64,000 nt of DNA, taken from assembly GCF_000178955.2 (NCBI RefSeq), contig NC_016631.1:4216001-4280000 (forward strand). Direction: 5' to 3'. The notes below the pieces were generated by a model, which worked only from the letters and a program-made list of their open reading frames with translations, searched no databases and was not told the origin of the DNA. The first letter of the stretch is position 1, and the number at the start of each line of letters is the position of its first letter. This document shows, piece after piece, positions 56,148-64,000 of the stretch. This DNA is from Granulicella mallensis MP5ACTX8. Its GTDB lineage: Bacteria > Acidobacteriota > Terriglobia > Terriglobales > Acidobacteriaceae. The position numbers were made by a program, and so were the translations under genes.

Positions 56148-57088
56148 TTGTAAAAGCTCCCTTCGCCTTCGGGCCTGGTCTTCCAGCGGCGATGCACCCA
56201 GAGCCACTGCTCCGGATAGCGACGGACATAGGATTCGATCGTTGACGTGAAGAGTGCCGTATTCGCCAGGATGTCCGCCTGCGTATCTTCCGTGCGCACC
56301 AGGCTGAGCTCTTCGCCGAAGTGCAGCACGTAGCGTCTTTCGCTCTCCTCCCACAGGAGAAATCCCGGCAGCACCGCCGCGCCGGTCTTCAGCGCGACCC
56401 GCGCCAACCCGGACGCCGTACAGGCCTCGACACCGAAGAACGGCACGAAGACCCCTTGTGGCGGAGTCATATTCGTGTCCATCAGGATCCCGACCGTCTC
56501 GCCGCGCTGCATCGCCGACAGCAAGCCACGGGCGAAGTCGTCTTTATGCAGGACACGATTGCCATGCATGCAGCGTATTCCGTTGACGAACGCATCCACC
56601 CTTGGATTGTCCAGCCTGCGAATGACCAGCGACATGGGATAGCCCCGCAGCGAGTGATAAAAGCTCGACAACTCCCATGCGCCCAGATGCCCGGTCAAAA
56701 CCAGTACACCCTTGCCTTTGTCGCGGGCCTGAAGATAATTCTCCAGCCCTTCGTAGCGGACGAACTTTGAGGCGCTCTCCAGCGTGTAGCCGCGCATCTT
56801 GCAGAACTCCGCCATCTGCCAGCCCAGCCTGATGTAGAGCTTGTGGAGAATCTCGCGGCGCTCTTCTTCGGTCTTCTCTGGAAAGGCCAGCTTGAGATTT
56901 CGCAGGCCTGTCCGCCTCAGGCCCCCAAGTCCTTTCCAGCACACCCAGCCAATCGCCGCCCCCGTCCCTCGCGCTATCGATCTTGGCAGCAGGCCTATGG
57001 CTCCTACCAATCCGCGCAGAGCCCAATACTCCACGTTCTCCCGAAAGGAGGGTGTCACCGGCAACGAGGTCTGCGAGATAGCGGCCAA
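56144..57088 (-). CDS. LpxL/HtrB-like lysophospholipid acyltransferase
   Basis: 314 residues. [19 protein letters not shown] is the HxxxxE active-site motif of the LpxL/WaaM family. [22 protein letters not shown] and [15 protein letters not shown] close the catalytic domain. Adds a secondary acyl chain to lipid A or a related lipid. TTG start with weak signals; a GTG about 20 codons in is an alternative. Overlaps lpxD by 4 bases. Confidence 0.88.
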   Translation of the reverse strand: MAAISQTSLPVTPSFRENVEYWALRGLVGAIGLLPRSIARGTGAAIGWVCWKGLGGLRRTGLRNLKLAFPEKTEEERREILHKLYIRLGWQMAEFCKMRGYTLESASKFVRYEGLENYLQARDKGKGVLVLTGHLGAWELSSFYHSLRGYPMSLVIRRLDNPRVDAFVNGIRCMHGNRVLHKDDFARGLLSAMQRGETVGILMDTNMTPPQGVFVPFFGVEACTASGLARVALKTGAAVLPGFLLWEESERRYVLHFGEELSLVRTEDTQADILANTALFTSTIESYVRRYPEQWLWVHRRWKTRPEGEGSFYK

Positions 57089-57136
57089 GAACTCAGTGTA
57101 CGCAATGCAGACATTCCAGTCTCTCTCCAGACAAGC

Positions 57137-57162
57137 AGAAGGGCGGCCGGGGCCGCCCTTCT
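57137..57162. terminator. GC-rich hairpin after the SYLF gene
   Basis: AGAAGGGCGGCC / GGCCGCCCTTCT, a 12-bp perfect stem with a minimal loop, between the SYLF stop (57188) and the acyltransferase start (57088). The T-run is short on both strands. Confidence 0.6.
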
Positions 57163-57187
57163 TTGCCTTGCATATTGCCTGGTTGGT

Positions 57188-57886
57188 TTAGTGGTTGTCC
57201 TGCGAGACGATGAAGTACTTCGCAACGGTGTGGACAAAACGACGTGCGTTCTGGGGTGTCGGCGAGTTGCCGTGCAGCACGCCCTCGAACGGGATATCTG
57301 CGCCATATTCAGCGCGGGTGTCATCGCCATTCTGCGAGAGCACTGTGCCGTCCAGATCGATACCGGCAAAGAGTCCCTTGCTGCGCGAGTAGGTCAGGAA
57401 TTCGGCATTCAGCTTCCAGTCCGTACCTGCCTGTGCGTTGCGGCCCACGGGACCGGCTGTGGCAGCAGCATCGCCGCCGATCTTGAACTTGGACTTCAGC
57501 ATGTCCTGAAGACCATTCTTATTCATCGCGACCAGTATGAGATCCGTGGACTGTCCACCGATCTGCCAGCCGAAGCTGCCACCAGCCAACTGTACGAACA
57601 CCGGAGCACTCCAGCCACGCGGCGTGCGGCACGTTGCCGCACCCTGACCGTACTGACCGCCTACGATGAAAGCACCCTTTTTATAGGCCGGAATGACCAC
57701 TACACAATGAGCACCCGCCAGAATGGACTGAGGAATTCCCTTATCCGGGGTCGCCATTACTTCATCGATTACGTCTGCCGCCGCGTTCAAACGATCCGTC
57801 AACTTGGCATCCTGTGCATGTGCATGTACAGGGATCAAACCAGCCGACATCACCAGGGCACAAAGGACTACGCTTACTTTCTTCAT
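57188..57886 (-). CDS. Exported SYLF-domain (YSC84-related) protein
   Basis: 232 residues. Signal peptide KKVSVVLCALVMSAGLIPVHAHA. IPQSILAGAHCVVVIPAYKKGAFIVGGQYGQG, GGSFGWQIGGQSTDLILVAMN and YSRSKGLFAGIDLDGTVL are the SYLF lipid-binding domain found in eukaryotic Ysc84 and many bacterial exported proteins. Likely binds phospholipid in the periplasm or outer surface. ATG chosen over an upstream TTG because of the signal peptide. Confidence 0.88.
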   Translation of the reverse strand: MKKVSVVLCALVMSAGLIPVHAHAQDAKLTDRLNAAADVIDEVMATPDKGIPQSILAGAHCVVVIPAYKKGAFIVGGQYGQGAATCRTPRGWSAPVFVQLAGGSFGWQIGGQSTDLILVAMNKNGLQDMLKSKFKIGGDAAATAGPVGRNAQAGTDWKLNAEFLTYSRSKGLFAGIDLDGTVLSQNGDDTRAEYGADIPFEGVLHGNSPTPQNARRFVHTVAKYFIVSQDNH

Positions 57887-58021
57887 CGCATTGCCTTTCA
57901 ATAGCGAGTTTGCGGCTATTTATAATTTCTGCCGCCTCAGGAAGTCAGATGGGATATAGCCATACCGGGGTTGCACAAGAAAAAACAGAGGTTATGAGGC
58001 ATTACCGCCCGGCTCTCCTTG

Positions 58022-58660
58022 TCAGGATGCAGTTTCAGCTTCAGAGGCACCCATGCGATTCTTCCAGTGGGTCCAGATAAACCACACGACTCCAACCAGC
58101 AAAACCAGCTCCACGCCATGGTGGAACTTATCGAAGACCGCCTTGAAGCGCGGGTCGGTCTGGAAGCGTTTGCCCAGCTTCATACCCACATACGCCAGGA
58201 CGTAGCACCAGGGCCACGAGCCAATAAACGTGTAGAGATGAAAGCGGAACTGATTCATCTTCGCCATTCCCGCCGGGAACGCAATGAATGTCCGAACGAT
58301 CGGCAGCATCCTGCCAATCAGTACGGTGATGGAGCCGAAGCGGGCGAAGAAGTGCTCAGCCATGTCCAGATCGCGCTTGCTGAGCAGCAGGTACCGGCCA
58401 AAGCGTTCCACCATCGGACGGCCGCCTTTAGCACCGATCCAGTAAGCCGGAATCGACCCCAGATTGGAAGCCAGGGACGCGAGGGTCGCCAGGAGGATGA
58501 GCTGCATCTGCGAGTGGGCCAGCGCATAACCCGCGAAGGGCATGATGACCTCAGACGGAATGGGAATGCAGGCCGACTGAATCGCCATGAGCAGGACAAC
58601 GCCGGCATAACCTCCCGCGCTGATGAAGGCCACCAGGATTGCAATGAGTTTCTCTGACAT
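58022..58660 (-). CDS. DedA-family membrane protein
   Basis: 212 residues. GVVLLMAIQSACIPIPSEVIMPFAGY is the DedA hallmark with a re-entrant SACIPIPSE loop, followed by GAKGGRPMVERFGRYLL and GRMLPIVRTFIAFPAGMAKM with the conserved arginine. Members act in membrane lipid (undecaprenyl phosphate or phosphatidylethanolamine) translocation and in envelope stress. The ATG is chosen at the first helix; a longer frame upstream is outside a repeat element. Confidence 0.92.
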   Translation of the reverse strand: MSEKLIAILVAFISAGGYAGVVLLMAIQSACIPIPSEVIMPFAGYALAHSQMQLILLATLASLASNLGSIPAYWIGAKGGRPMVERFGRYLLLSKRDLDMAEHFFARFGSITVLIGRMLPIVRTFIAFPAGMAKMNQFRFHLYTFIGSWPWCYVLAYVGMKLGKRFQTDPRFKAVFDKFHHGVELVLLVGVVWFIWTHWKNRMGASEAETAS

Positions 58661-58687
58661 TCCTGTGCAGTATATCGGACAAATACT

Positions 58688-58924
58688 CCGGGTGCCCCAT
58701 CCTCGACGCACGGTTTTATCGTGCGGCAGGGTGGGGTATCGTGCAAAGCACGACCGTCTTTTGCTCGTAGTGGAAACTATTCCTGGATGGAGGAGTGCGG
58801 TCGTTTGCTACCACAAACGATATCCCCGACGCAGAGCGTGCTTCGAAGATCAGTGGGGCTCGCTTGGCATCCATACCCCACCCTGCCGCACGATAAAACT
58901 GTGCGTCGAGGATGGGGCACCCGG
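58688..58924. repeat. 237-bp element with 52-bp inverted arms
   Basis: Left arm 58688-58739 starts CCGGGTGCCCCATCCTCG and ends GGGTGGGGTAT. The right arm 58873-58924 is its reverse complement with one mismatch. A 133-base centre carries no gene. It fills the dedA-hemQ gap. Could be a MITE-like element or a very large hairpin RNA. Confidence 0.8.
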
Positions 58925-58984
58925 ACTTCCAGGGATTGATCAATCTCCAGGTGAGTCCCCCGCCATATTTGCTACGATTGCCCT

Positions 58985-59791
58985 ATGTCCGAAGTCGTAA
59001 AAGCACCCGAAGCAGCCGCCTCCAGCACCCCTGAAAACTCCGCTCCCGCCAAGCCCCAGACCGGCGGCTATGGCGCTCCCCCCGCTCATAGCGGCCCTCC
59101 GGTCAAACGTCAGATCGTCTGCTTCAGCTTCTACAAGCTGCTGCCCGAGTGGCGCAGACTCCCCGCCGACGAAAAGGCCGCTCACAAAGCCGCCTTCGCC
59201 GACGTACTGGCCCGCTGGAACAAGCCCGGCGAGTTCCTCTCCCTGACCTACTCGACCATCGGAACGCGCGGAGACGTCGATATGTGCGTCTGGTCGATCG
59301 GCTATGCCATTGACGAGTTGAACAAGATGCGCTCGGAGCTACTCGCCACTCCCCTCGGCGGCTACCTTGAGTGCCCGCACAACTTCCTCGCCATGACCAA
59401 GCGCTCGCAGTACCAGATCGACCGTGAAGACGAGAGCGAAGGCGAAGGCCGCGGTGCGATTCGTCCCGGCGGACAGAAGTACATCTTCATCTATCCGTTC
59501 TGGAAGACGCGCCCCTGGTACCTGCTCTCCCTGACCGAGCGCAAGCGCCTGATGGACGAGCACATCCGCGTCGGCCTGCTCTACCCGCGCGTCAAGCTGA
59601 ACACCACCTACTCCTTCGGCATCGACGACCAGGAGTTCGTCGTCGCCTTCGAGACCAACTTCCCCGAGGACTTCCTCGACCTCGTGCAGCAGCTTCGTGA
59701 GACCGAGGCCAGCCTGTACACCCTCAAGGACACTCCGATCTTCAGCTGCGTACGCCTGAAGCCGATGGAGATGCTGGATCGGTTGGGATAA
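58985..59791 (+). CDS. hemQ: Coproheme decarboxylase (HemQ, chlorite dismutase-like)
   Basis: 268 residues. A polar N-terminal tail (Pro/Ala-rich) precedes the core RQIVCFSFYKLLPEWRRLP. QKYIFIYPFWKTRPWYLLSLTERKRLMDEH contains the conserved Tyr (the catalytic Tyr of HemQ lies in the IYPFxKTxxWY stretch). Last step of the coproporphyrin-dependent haem pathway, using coproheme III and peroxide. Followed after two bases by nth, so the two are probably one operon. Confidence 0.88.
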   Translation: MSEVVKAPEAAASSTPENSAPAKPQTGGYGAPPAHSGPPVKRQIVCFSFYKLLPEWRRLPADEKAAHKAAFADVLARWNKPGEFLSLTYSTIGTRGDVDMCVWSIGYAIDELNKMRSELLATPLGGYLECPHNFLAMTKRSQYQIDREDESEGEGRGAIRPGGQKYIFIYPFWKTRPWYLLSLTERKRLMDEHIRVGLLYPRVKLNTTYSFGIDDQEFVVAFETNFPEDFLDLVQQLRETEASLYTLKDTPIFSCVRLKPMEMLDRLG

Positions 59792-59793
59792 CG

Positions 59794-60696
59794 ATGTCGC
59801 GAACCCCGTACAAGAGCGGACAGCGGAAGCGTCCAACGCAAAAGTCGCCTGCCGTCTTGCGCGACGAACGCGCACTGGAGCGGGACAGAGCCGTCAGCGA
59901 GATAGTTAGAAATGTGCTAACTCCGCCGCAGCGGCTGAAACCCGCTGCGCGGAAGGCTGCCATTGAAGGCGTTCCGGCAGCAAAAGCTCGGAAGATAGCA
60001 GCCAAAGAACCAGTTGCGCCAAAGGCCAAACGCGGCAAGACCGCGAAGCCGCTGGCGCCGGAACGTGTTGCCGCAATTCTCGACGCTCTGCGGAAGACTT
60101 ACCCAAACGTAGTCTGCGCCCTGACACACCGCAACGCCTTCGAGCTCACCATCGCCACCGCTCTCTCGGCCCAGACGACTGACGTCACCGTGAACAAGGT
60201 CACCCCAGAGCTGTTCAAGATGTTTCCGACACCGAAGGCTTTGGCCGAAGCTCCCCTGCTGGAGATCGAGCGGATCATCCATACGACCGGCTTCTACCGG
60301 GCGAAGGCCAAGAACATCAAGGGTGCCGCACAGGTGCTCGTGGAGAAGTTCAACAGCCAGGTCCCGAAGACCATCGAGGAGATGATCCAGCTCCCCGGCG
60401 TCGCGCGCAAGACAGCGAACGTCGTTCTGGGCTCCTGGTTCGGGATTCCCTCAGGAGTCGTGGTCGATACGCACGTGCTGCGCATCTCGCGGCGGCTGGA
60501 GCTTACCCAGGCGACCGAACCCGTCAAAGTAGAGCAGGACCTGCAAAAGGTTATCCCACAGGATCGCTGGATTCAGTTCTCGCATGAACTGATCCATCAC
60601 GGACGTCAGGTCTGCATCGCCCGCAAGCCCAAATGTGTGGATTGCAGTCTGGAAAAACTGTGCAACTCTGCGGATAAAACGTGGAGTTCGCACTAA
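59794..60696 (+). CDS. nth: Endonuclease III
   Basis: 300 residues. The core begins near residue 90; LIATALSAQTTD-type segment, HhH motif LPGVARKTANVVLG with the catalytic Lys, VVDTHVLRISRR with the catalytic Asp, and the 4Fe-4S cluster CIARKPKCVDCSLEKLC (Cys spacing 6-2-5). Removes oxidised pyrimidines. An unusual 90-residue basic N-terminal extension (KPAARKAAIEGVPAAKARKI) has no known domain. Starts two bases after hemQ. Confidence 0.94.
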   Translation: MSRTPYKSGQRKRPTQKSPAVLRDERALERDRAVSEIVRNVLTPPQRLKPAARKAAIEGVPAAKARKIAAKEPVAPKAKRGKTAKPLAPERVAAILDALRKTYPNVVCALTHRNAFELTIATALSAQTTDVTVNKVTPELFKMFPTPKALAEAPLLEIERIIHTTGFYRAKAKNIKGAAQVLVEKFNSQVPKTIEEMIQLPGVARKTANVVLGSWFGIPSGVVVDTHVLRISRRLELTQATEPVKVEQDLQKVIPQDRWIQFSHELIHHGRQVCIARKPKCVDCSLEKLCNSADKTWSSH

Positions 60697-61235
60697 AACC
60701 CGTCCCGACCACTGCAAAACAGGGCGTTATCTACATTGACTCATGCAGCCAATGTAGACACAAGTTCTTGTTTAACCCCGAAGGGGCGGCCCCATCACAG
60801 CCCAGGGCCTAGCCCTGGGTTTCAAACACAGATAAAGCACTGAGGGCTGAAGGCCCGACCTATCGGCAGCACAACGATAGATCGGGCTTACAGCCTAATG
60901 TCACTTACTTTGTAGCTAACTATGCCAGCTTCTTGGTGGGCAGCACGATCAACCCTAGAAGCTAAATGGAGCGCAGAGGCTAAACGGCCATGGGCACAAG
61001 CCCCAAAGGGGCGGCATATCCCAGCCTGGGGCGCAAGCCCCAGGTAAGAATCGAACCATGAATCAAGCGCTGAAAGCGCGATATATCTCGTTTGCACTGG
61101 CGAGATATACCGGGCTTTCAGCCCTCGATTTCCTGGCGGGCATGTACCTGGGGCTTGCGCCCCAGGCTGGGATAGGCCGCCCCTTCGGGGCTAAGTGAGT
61201 CCCAAACGCTATCACTGGCTACATCTATTTGAAGG
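60697..61235. repeat. Intergenic palindromic repeat cluster
   Basis: The main unit (60999-61192) has 48-bp inverted arms (AGCCCC(A/G)AAGGGGCGGC...CAGGTA) with two mismatches around a 98-base centre holding smaller hairpins such as GATATATCTCG...CGAGATATA. A related, looser cluster lies at 60776-60895 (CCCGAAGGGGCGG, CCCAGGGC...GCCCTGGG). No coding frame. Confidence 0.75.
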
Positions 61236-62003
61236 CTACTTAAAGTGTTCAACAATTGCAGCCGCCAGAGAAACCACACTCGCTTCTTTCGCCTCGACAT
61301 GCGGTGGAAAGCCTAGCTGAACGAGCGTCTGTGACGTAATCGGCCCAATCGAGACTCGCAGGATCTGTGGCGGAAGCGTAGCCCCAGCGGCTTCCAGCAG
61401 CGCAAAAAGATTCTGCGCCGTGGACGAACTGGTAAAGGTAACAGCATCCGGATAGTTCTCAGGGCGAGAGAACATCTCGCGGATCGCCGGAATCGAGCTC
61501 TCGGGAATGACAGTGCGGTAGGCCGGAGCGATGATTACCTCAGCGCCGGCAGCACCCAGGGTCTCAGGGAGATGATCGCGAGCCTGTTCGGCACGTACCA
61601 GCAGAAAACGCGTGGAAGAGCCATCAGGCTGAGACGCATAAGGCAGAAGCGCCTGAGCAAAAGACTCGGCAACAGCCTGCTGGGGGATAAGGTCTACGGT
61701 CAGACCAGCGGCCTCAACAGCGCGAGCTGTAGCCTGGCCGACGGCCGCCATTCGCGGCATCCGCACCCCGCTCGGAGATAACAACCTGCGTGCGAAGACT
61801 TCAACGGCATTGGCACTGGTAAAGAGAAGCCAGTGGAACGTATCGAGATGTTGAAGCGCAGCGTCGAGTGCAGCAAAGCTGACAGGCGATGTGGTTTCGA
61901 TGGCCGGAATCAAAATGGGATCAATGCCCGCCATGCGCAGTTGTTCAGCGAGTTCAGAGGCTTGATGCGGGGCGCGCGTGACGAGGACACGGGGATGGAT
62001 CAT
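61236..62003 (-). CDS. hemD: Uroporphyrinogen-III synthase HemD
   Basis: 255 residues. IHPRVLVTRAPHQASELAEQL is the typical start, LLFTSANAVEVFARRL and AVGQATARAVEAAGL form the first half, and AVTFTSSSTAQNLFALLEAAG with SIGPITSQTLVQLGF the second. Closes hydroxymethylbilane with ring D inversion. Start ATG after a weak site; the 19-codon longer frame lacks one. hemC is not adjacent. The gene complements the HemQ step found 1.5 kb away. Confidence 0.9.
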   Translation of the reverse strand: MIHPRVLVTRAPHQASELAEQLRMAGIDPILIPAIETTSPVSFAALDAALQHLDTFHWLLFTSANAVEVFARRLLSPSGVRMPRMAAVGQATARAVEAAGLTVDLIPQQAVAESFAQALLPYASQPDGSSTRFLLVRAEQARDHLPETLGAAGAEVIIAPAYRTVIPESSIPAIREMFSRPENYPDAVTFTSSSTAQNLFALLEAAGATLPPQILRVSIGPITSQTLVQLGFPPHVEAKEASVVSLAAAIVEHFK

Positions 62004-62060
62004 CGAAACCACACAGCTTTCTTTTCGCAGTCTTGTGAGTATTTCATCTCTACCACCCAT

Positions 62061-62092
62061 AAAAAAGATACGGCCTTTTCAGGCCGTATCTT
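62061..62092 (-). terminator. Terminator of the alpha-mannosidase gene
   Basis: AAGATACGGCC-tgaaaa-GGCCGTATCTT followed by TTTT on the minus strand. It separates the upstream mannosidase from hemD. Confidence 0.85.
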
Positions 62093-62130
62093 CGGTAAAT
62101 CCAGCGACTCAACGAGAGTAGTTATCACTC

Positions 62131-64000
62131 CTACTTCGTTGCAACGTTGCTGCCGGAATAGAACACCTGCACGGTAAGAATCTCGTAAGGCTTGATCGGC
62201 ACCGTCACGACATCTCCCGTGAGTGCCAGATGCGAGCCTTCGACCTTCTCCATCAGGTTGCTCTCCACCGCGTACTGCGCACCGCGCGGCACATGCAGCT
62301 TTACCTCGCTCGCCTTCCCTGCCCACTCGTACATGCGGAAGACGAGGGCGTTGGAGTCCTCGGCCTTCTTCACAGCCGTGAGCGTGACGTTGGCGTTCTC
62401 CACGGTACCCCAGGAGTGTTCTGTGGGGAGCGTGCCCGTGTGGCTGAAGACCTGCTGAGCCTTAAGCGGGTCGTTCAGCTCAAAGCCGCGATGAACGGTG
62501 AGTGCCTGCTTCCAGTCCCCAGCGTGCGGGTAGATCGCGTAGGTAAAGCGCTGGCGGCCACGGTCCGCGTCGGGATCGGGCCAGGTGGCCGAACGCAGCA
62601 GTGTGAGGCGCAGCATGTTGTCCACGGCATCGTAGCCATACTTGGAGTCGTTGATCAGCGAGAGCCCCTGGTGTGCGTCGCCGAGATCAGCCCAGCGCAT
62701 GGCAGGAACTTCAAACCGAGCCTTCTCCCACGAGTTGCTGCGGGTAGTAGGCCGCTCGATGGAGCCATACGGAATCTCGTACGTAGCCTTGGCGCTCGAA
62801 GCCGCGAGGGGGAAGGCAGCCTTCAGGAGCACGTGCTGCTCCTGCCAGTCGATGTCATTGGCAACCTCGACCTGATCGGCTCCCGCATCGAGCGAGATGT
62901 CCTGCGTAAAGTGCGACTTCTGCCACGTGCGGGTCACCCGGATCGTGTCGCGCAGCGAACCATGCGTGAGCACGGTTACCGCGTCCACCGACGAGATGGG
63001 GGTGTAGTGGTCGAAGGTGCCGGGATCGACGTTCCAGGCGTCATACTGCTTCGGAGTGTCCTTGAAGGTCTGCAGCTCGTTGCCGCAGGCCTTCGGTGCG
63101 AGGAACTCCGTGTTCGCGGGCAGCGAGACCAGGCTGGTGATGCAGCCTGTCTTGCGGTCGAGAACCAGCTTCAGGTGAGCATTCGAGAGAGTAATCGCGT
63201 CGGACTTCTCGTCGAGGCGAAGATCGTTCTCCGCCGAAGCCTTGGCGTTGCCGGTAACAGCTTCAGCGTGCAGGACGGTGTAGCCCAGCGAGGGCACATC
63301 CTTGACGCGAGCGATCAGAGTGAACTGGTGCGTCGCGGCATCCTGGGAGACGACCTGCGAAGGAACCGGCTGGCCGTGAGCATCGAGCAGGCGAACGGAC
63401 TTCGCGTCCTCGGGCAGCTGCACGTTGAGGTTGACGGTCTCACTGCGAGGCCAGGCCATCGCATTGAAGACCATGACCGGAACACCTGTGCTGACGTGGG
63501 TATCGACCGTGGCGCTGAGCGTGTTGATCGCAGCATCGCTGATCTCGCGGTCGGAGTGGAAGACCTCGGTATAGTCGCGCTGCGCATCCTTGTAGATGAT
63601 GCCGATGCCCGATCCCGCGGCGAGATCATGGAACTGGTTGAAGGTGATCTTCTTCCAGTCTTCCGTAAGCTCGGCGGCAGGATAGGTCTTGCCATCCAGC
63701 CACGCGAACGACGCGAGCTTCTCGGCATCGAGAGTCGCGACTTCGCTGTTCCTCATATTGGCCTTGTGCTGGGCCTGGGTCGTGAAGACGCCGCGATGGA
63801 ACTCAAGGTAGAGCTCATCCTTCCAGGTGGGCAGACCAACCGCACCGGCAGCAGAGGCCGGAGGAGCGGTGTAGCCCTTGGCAAGGCTGTCGTAGTTCCA
63901 GGTGGGAGAATCGGGATTCAGGTTGTGCTCGACGTCGTCGAAGTACTTCTGCGCGGTGCTGTAGTGCATCGCCGGCACAGCGTCGGTCTTCCCCTTCTCG
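62131..64000 (-). CDS. Alpha-mannosidase, GH38 (5' end outside window)
   Basis: About 623 codons visible; the frame is open at base 64000, so the N-terminal catalytic half lies outside. The visible part begins in the middle of the domain (LYLEFHRGVFTTQAQHKANMRNSE), with FNQFHDLAAGSGIG and the C-terminal beta domains (LDRKTGCITSLVSL, ANDIDWQEQHVLLKAAFPL and RWADLGDAHQGLSLINDSKYGYD). Those are the GH38 mannosidase middle and C-terminal domains. Likely acts on alpha-mannosyl glycans, in or outside the cell; the signal region is not visible. Confidence 0.92.
   Translation of the reverse strand, partial: EKGKTDAVPAMHYSTAQKYFDDVEHNLNPDSPTWNYDSLAKGYTAPPASAAGAVGLPTWKDELYLEFHRGVFTTQAQHKANMRNSEVATLDAEKLASFAWLDGKTYPAAELTEDWKKITFNQFHDLAAGSGIGIIYKDAQRDYTEVFHSDREISDAAINTLSATVDTHVSTGVPVMVFNAMAWPRSETVNLNVQLPEDAKSVRLLDAHGQPVPSQVVSQDAATHQFTLIARVKDVPSLGYTVLHAEAVTGNAKASAENDLRLDEKSDAITLSNAHLKLVLDRKTGCITSLVSLPANTEFLAPKACGNELQTFKDTPKQYDAWNVDPGTFDHYTPISSVDAVTVLTHGSLRDTIRVTRTWQKSHFTQDISLDAGADQVEVANDIDWQEQHVLLKAAFPLAASSAKATYEIPYGSIERPTTRSNSWEKARFEVPAMRWADLGDAHQGLSLINDSKYGYDAVDNMLRLTLLRSATWPDPDADRGRQRFTYAIYPHAGDWKQALTVHRGFELNDPLKAQQVFSHTGTLPTEHSWGTVENANVTLTAVKKAEDSNALVFRMYEWAGKASEVKLHVPRGAQYAVESNLMEKVEGSHLALTGDVVTVPIKPYEILTVQVFYSGSNVATK

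Overview
The window looks like a chromosomal segment of an acidobacterium of class Terriglobia (Granulicella, Terriglobus and Edaphobacter relatives). I base this on three paralogous TIGR03435-type secreted proteins, a VWFA-related protein of the acidobacterial type, high-GC codon use, a bacillithiol deacetylase (BshB1), a Gram-negative lipid A gene pair, and dense families of short palindromic intergenic repeats. No tRNA, rRNA, CRISPR array, prophage or intact transposase was found, and I see no complete large mobile element. Most genes are chromosomal housekeeping or accessory genes in short operons.

Layout. 1-13.3 kb: glycogen debranching enzyme (cut by the window edge), EngB GTPase, inositol-phosphate synthase, a membrane protein, a YkgJ-type cysteine-cluster protein that appears to use an ATC start, a permuted papain-like protein, UbiX, a hydrolase, a nitroreductase, two secreted proteins (one with an STN domain) and a 56-residue membrane protein. 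13.3-20.7 kb: UvrA, a CPBP protease, a 52-residue zinc ribbon, a TIGR03435 protein, a cysteine dioxygenase-rhodanese fusion and a glycine-rich secreted protein. 20.8-30.2 kb: two AraC regulators, each beside a small enzyme (SDR, VOC), and a divergent glycan locus (GH29 fucosidase against a DUF4838 protein plus a HAD phosphatase) that shares a palindromic operator. 30.3-43.1 kb: pseudouridine synthase, DinB-like protein, more TIGR03435, a ProC-like reductase, PfpI, a LysR/NmrA divergent pair with a perfect palindrome, MtnA, a VWFA protein and a hexuronate-type MFS transporter.

43.1-43.96 kb holds the most interesting unit: an ECF-type promoter, a 27-residue peptide with 10 cysteines, a 14-bp stem-loop, and an ECF sigma factor ending in a cysteine-rich tail like that of metal-dependent CorE (ECF44) sigma factors. 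It looks like a compact, probably self-regulated metal-sensing system. 43.98-54.5 kb: MetG, tandem cupins, TatD, YajQ, a polyprenyl diphosphate synthase, and an overlapping four-gene operon (homocysteine methyltransferase-MTHFR fusion, XseB, a 50-residue protein, a zeta-type kinase). 54.5-64 kb: BshB1, an LpxL-like/LpxD operon, SYLF protein, DedA, HemQ-Nth, HemD and a GH38 alpha-mannosidase cut by the window edge.

Intergenic space is rich in structured repeats: a MITE-like element of about 110 bp with 14-15 bp terminal inverted repeats (two full copies and one left end), a composite element of about 270 bp present twice in opposite orientation, a 237-bp element with 52-bp arms, CTTTAG-centred REP clusters, and a 7-bp tandem repeat.
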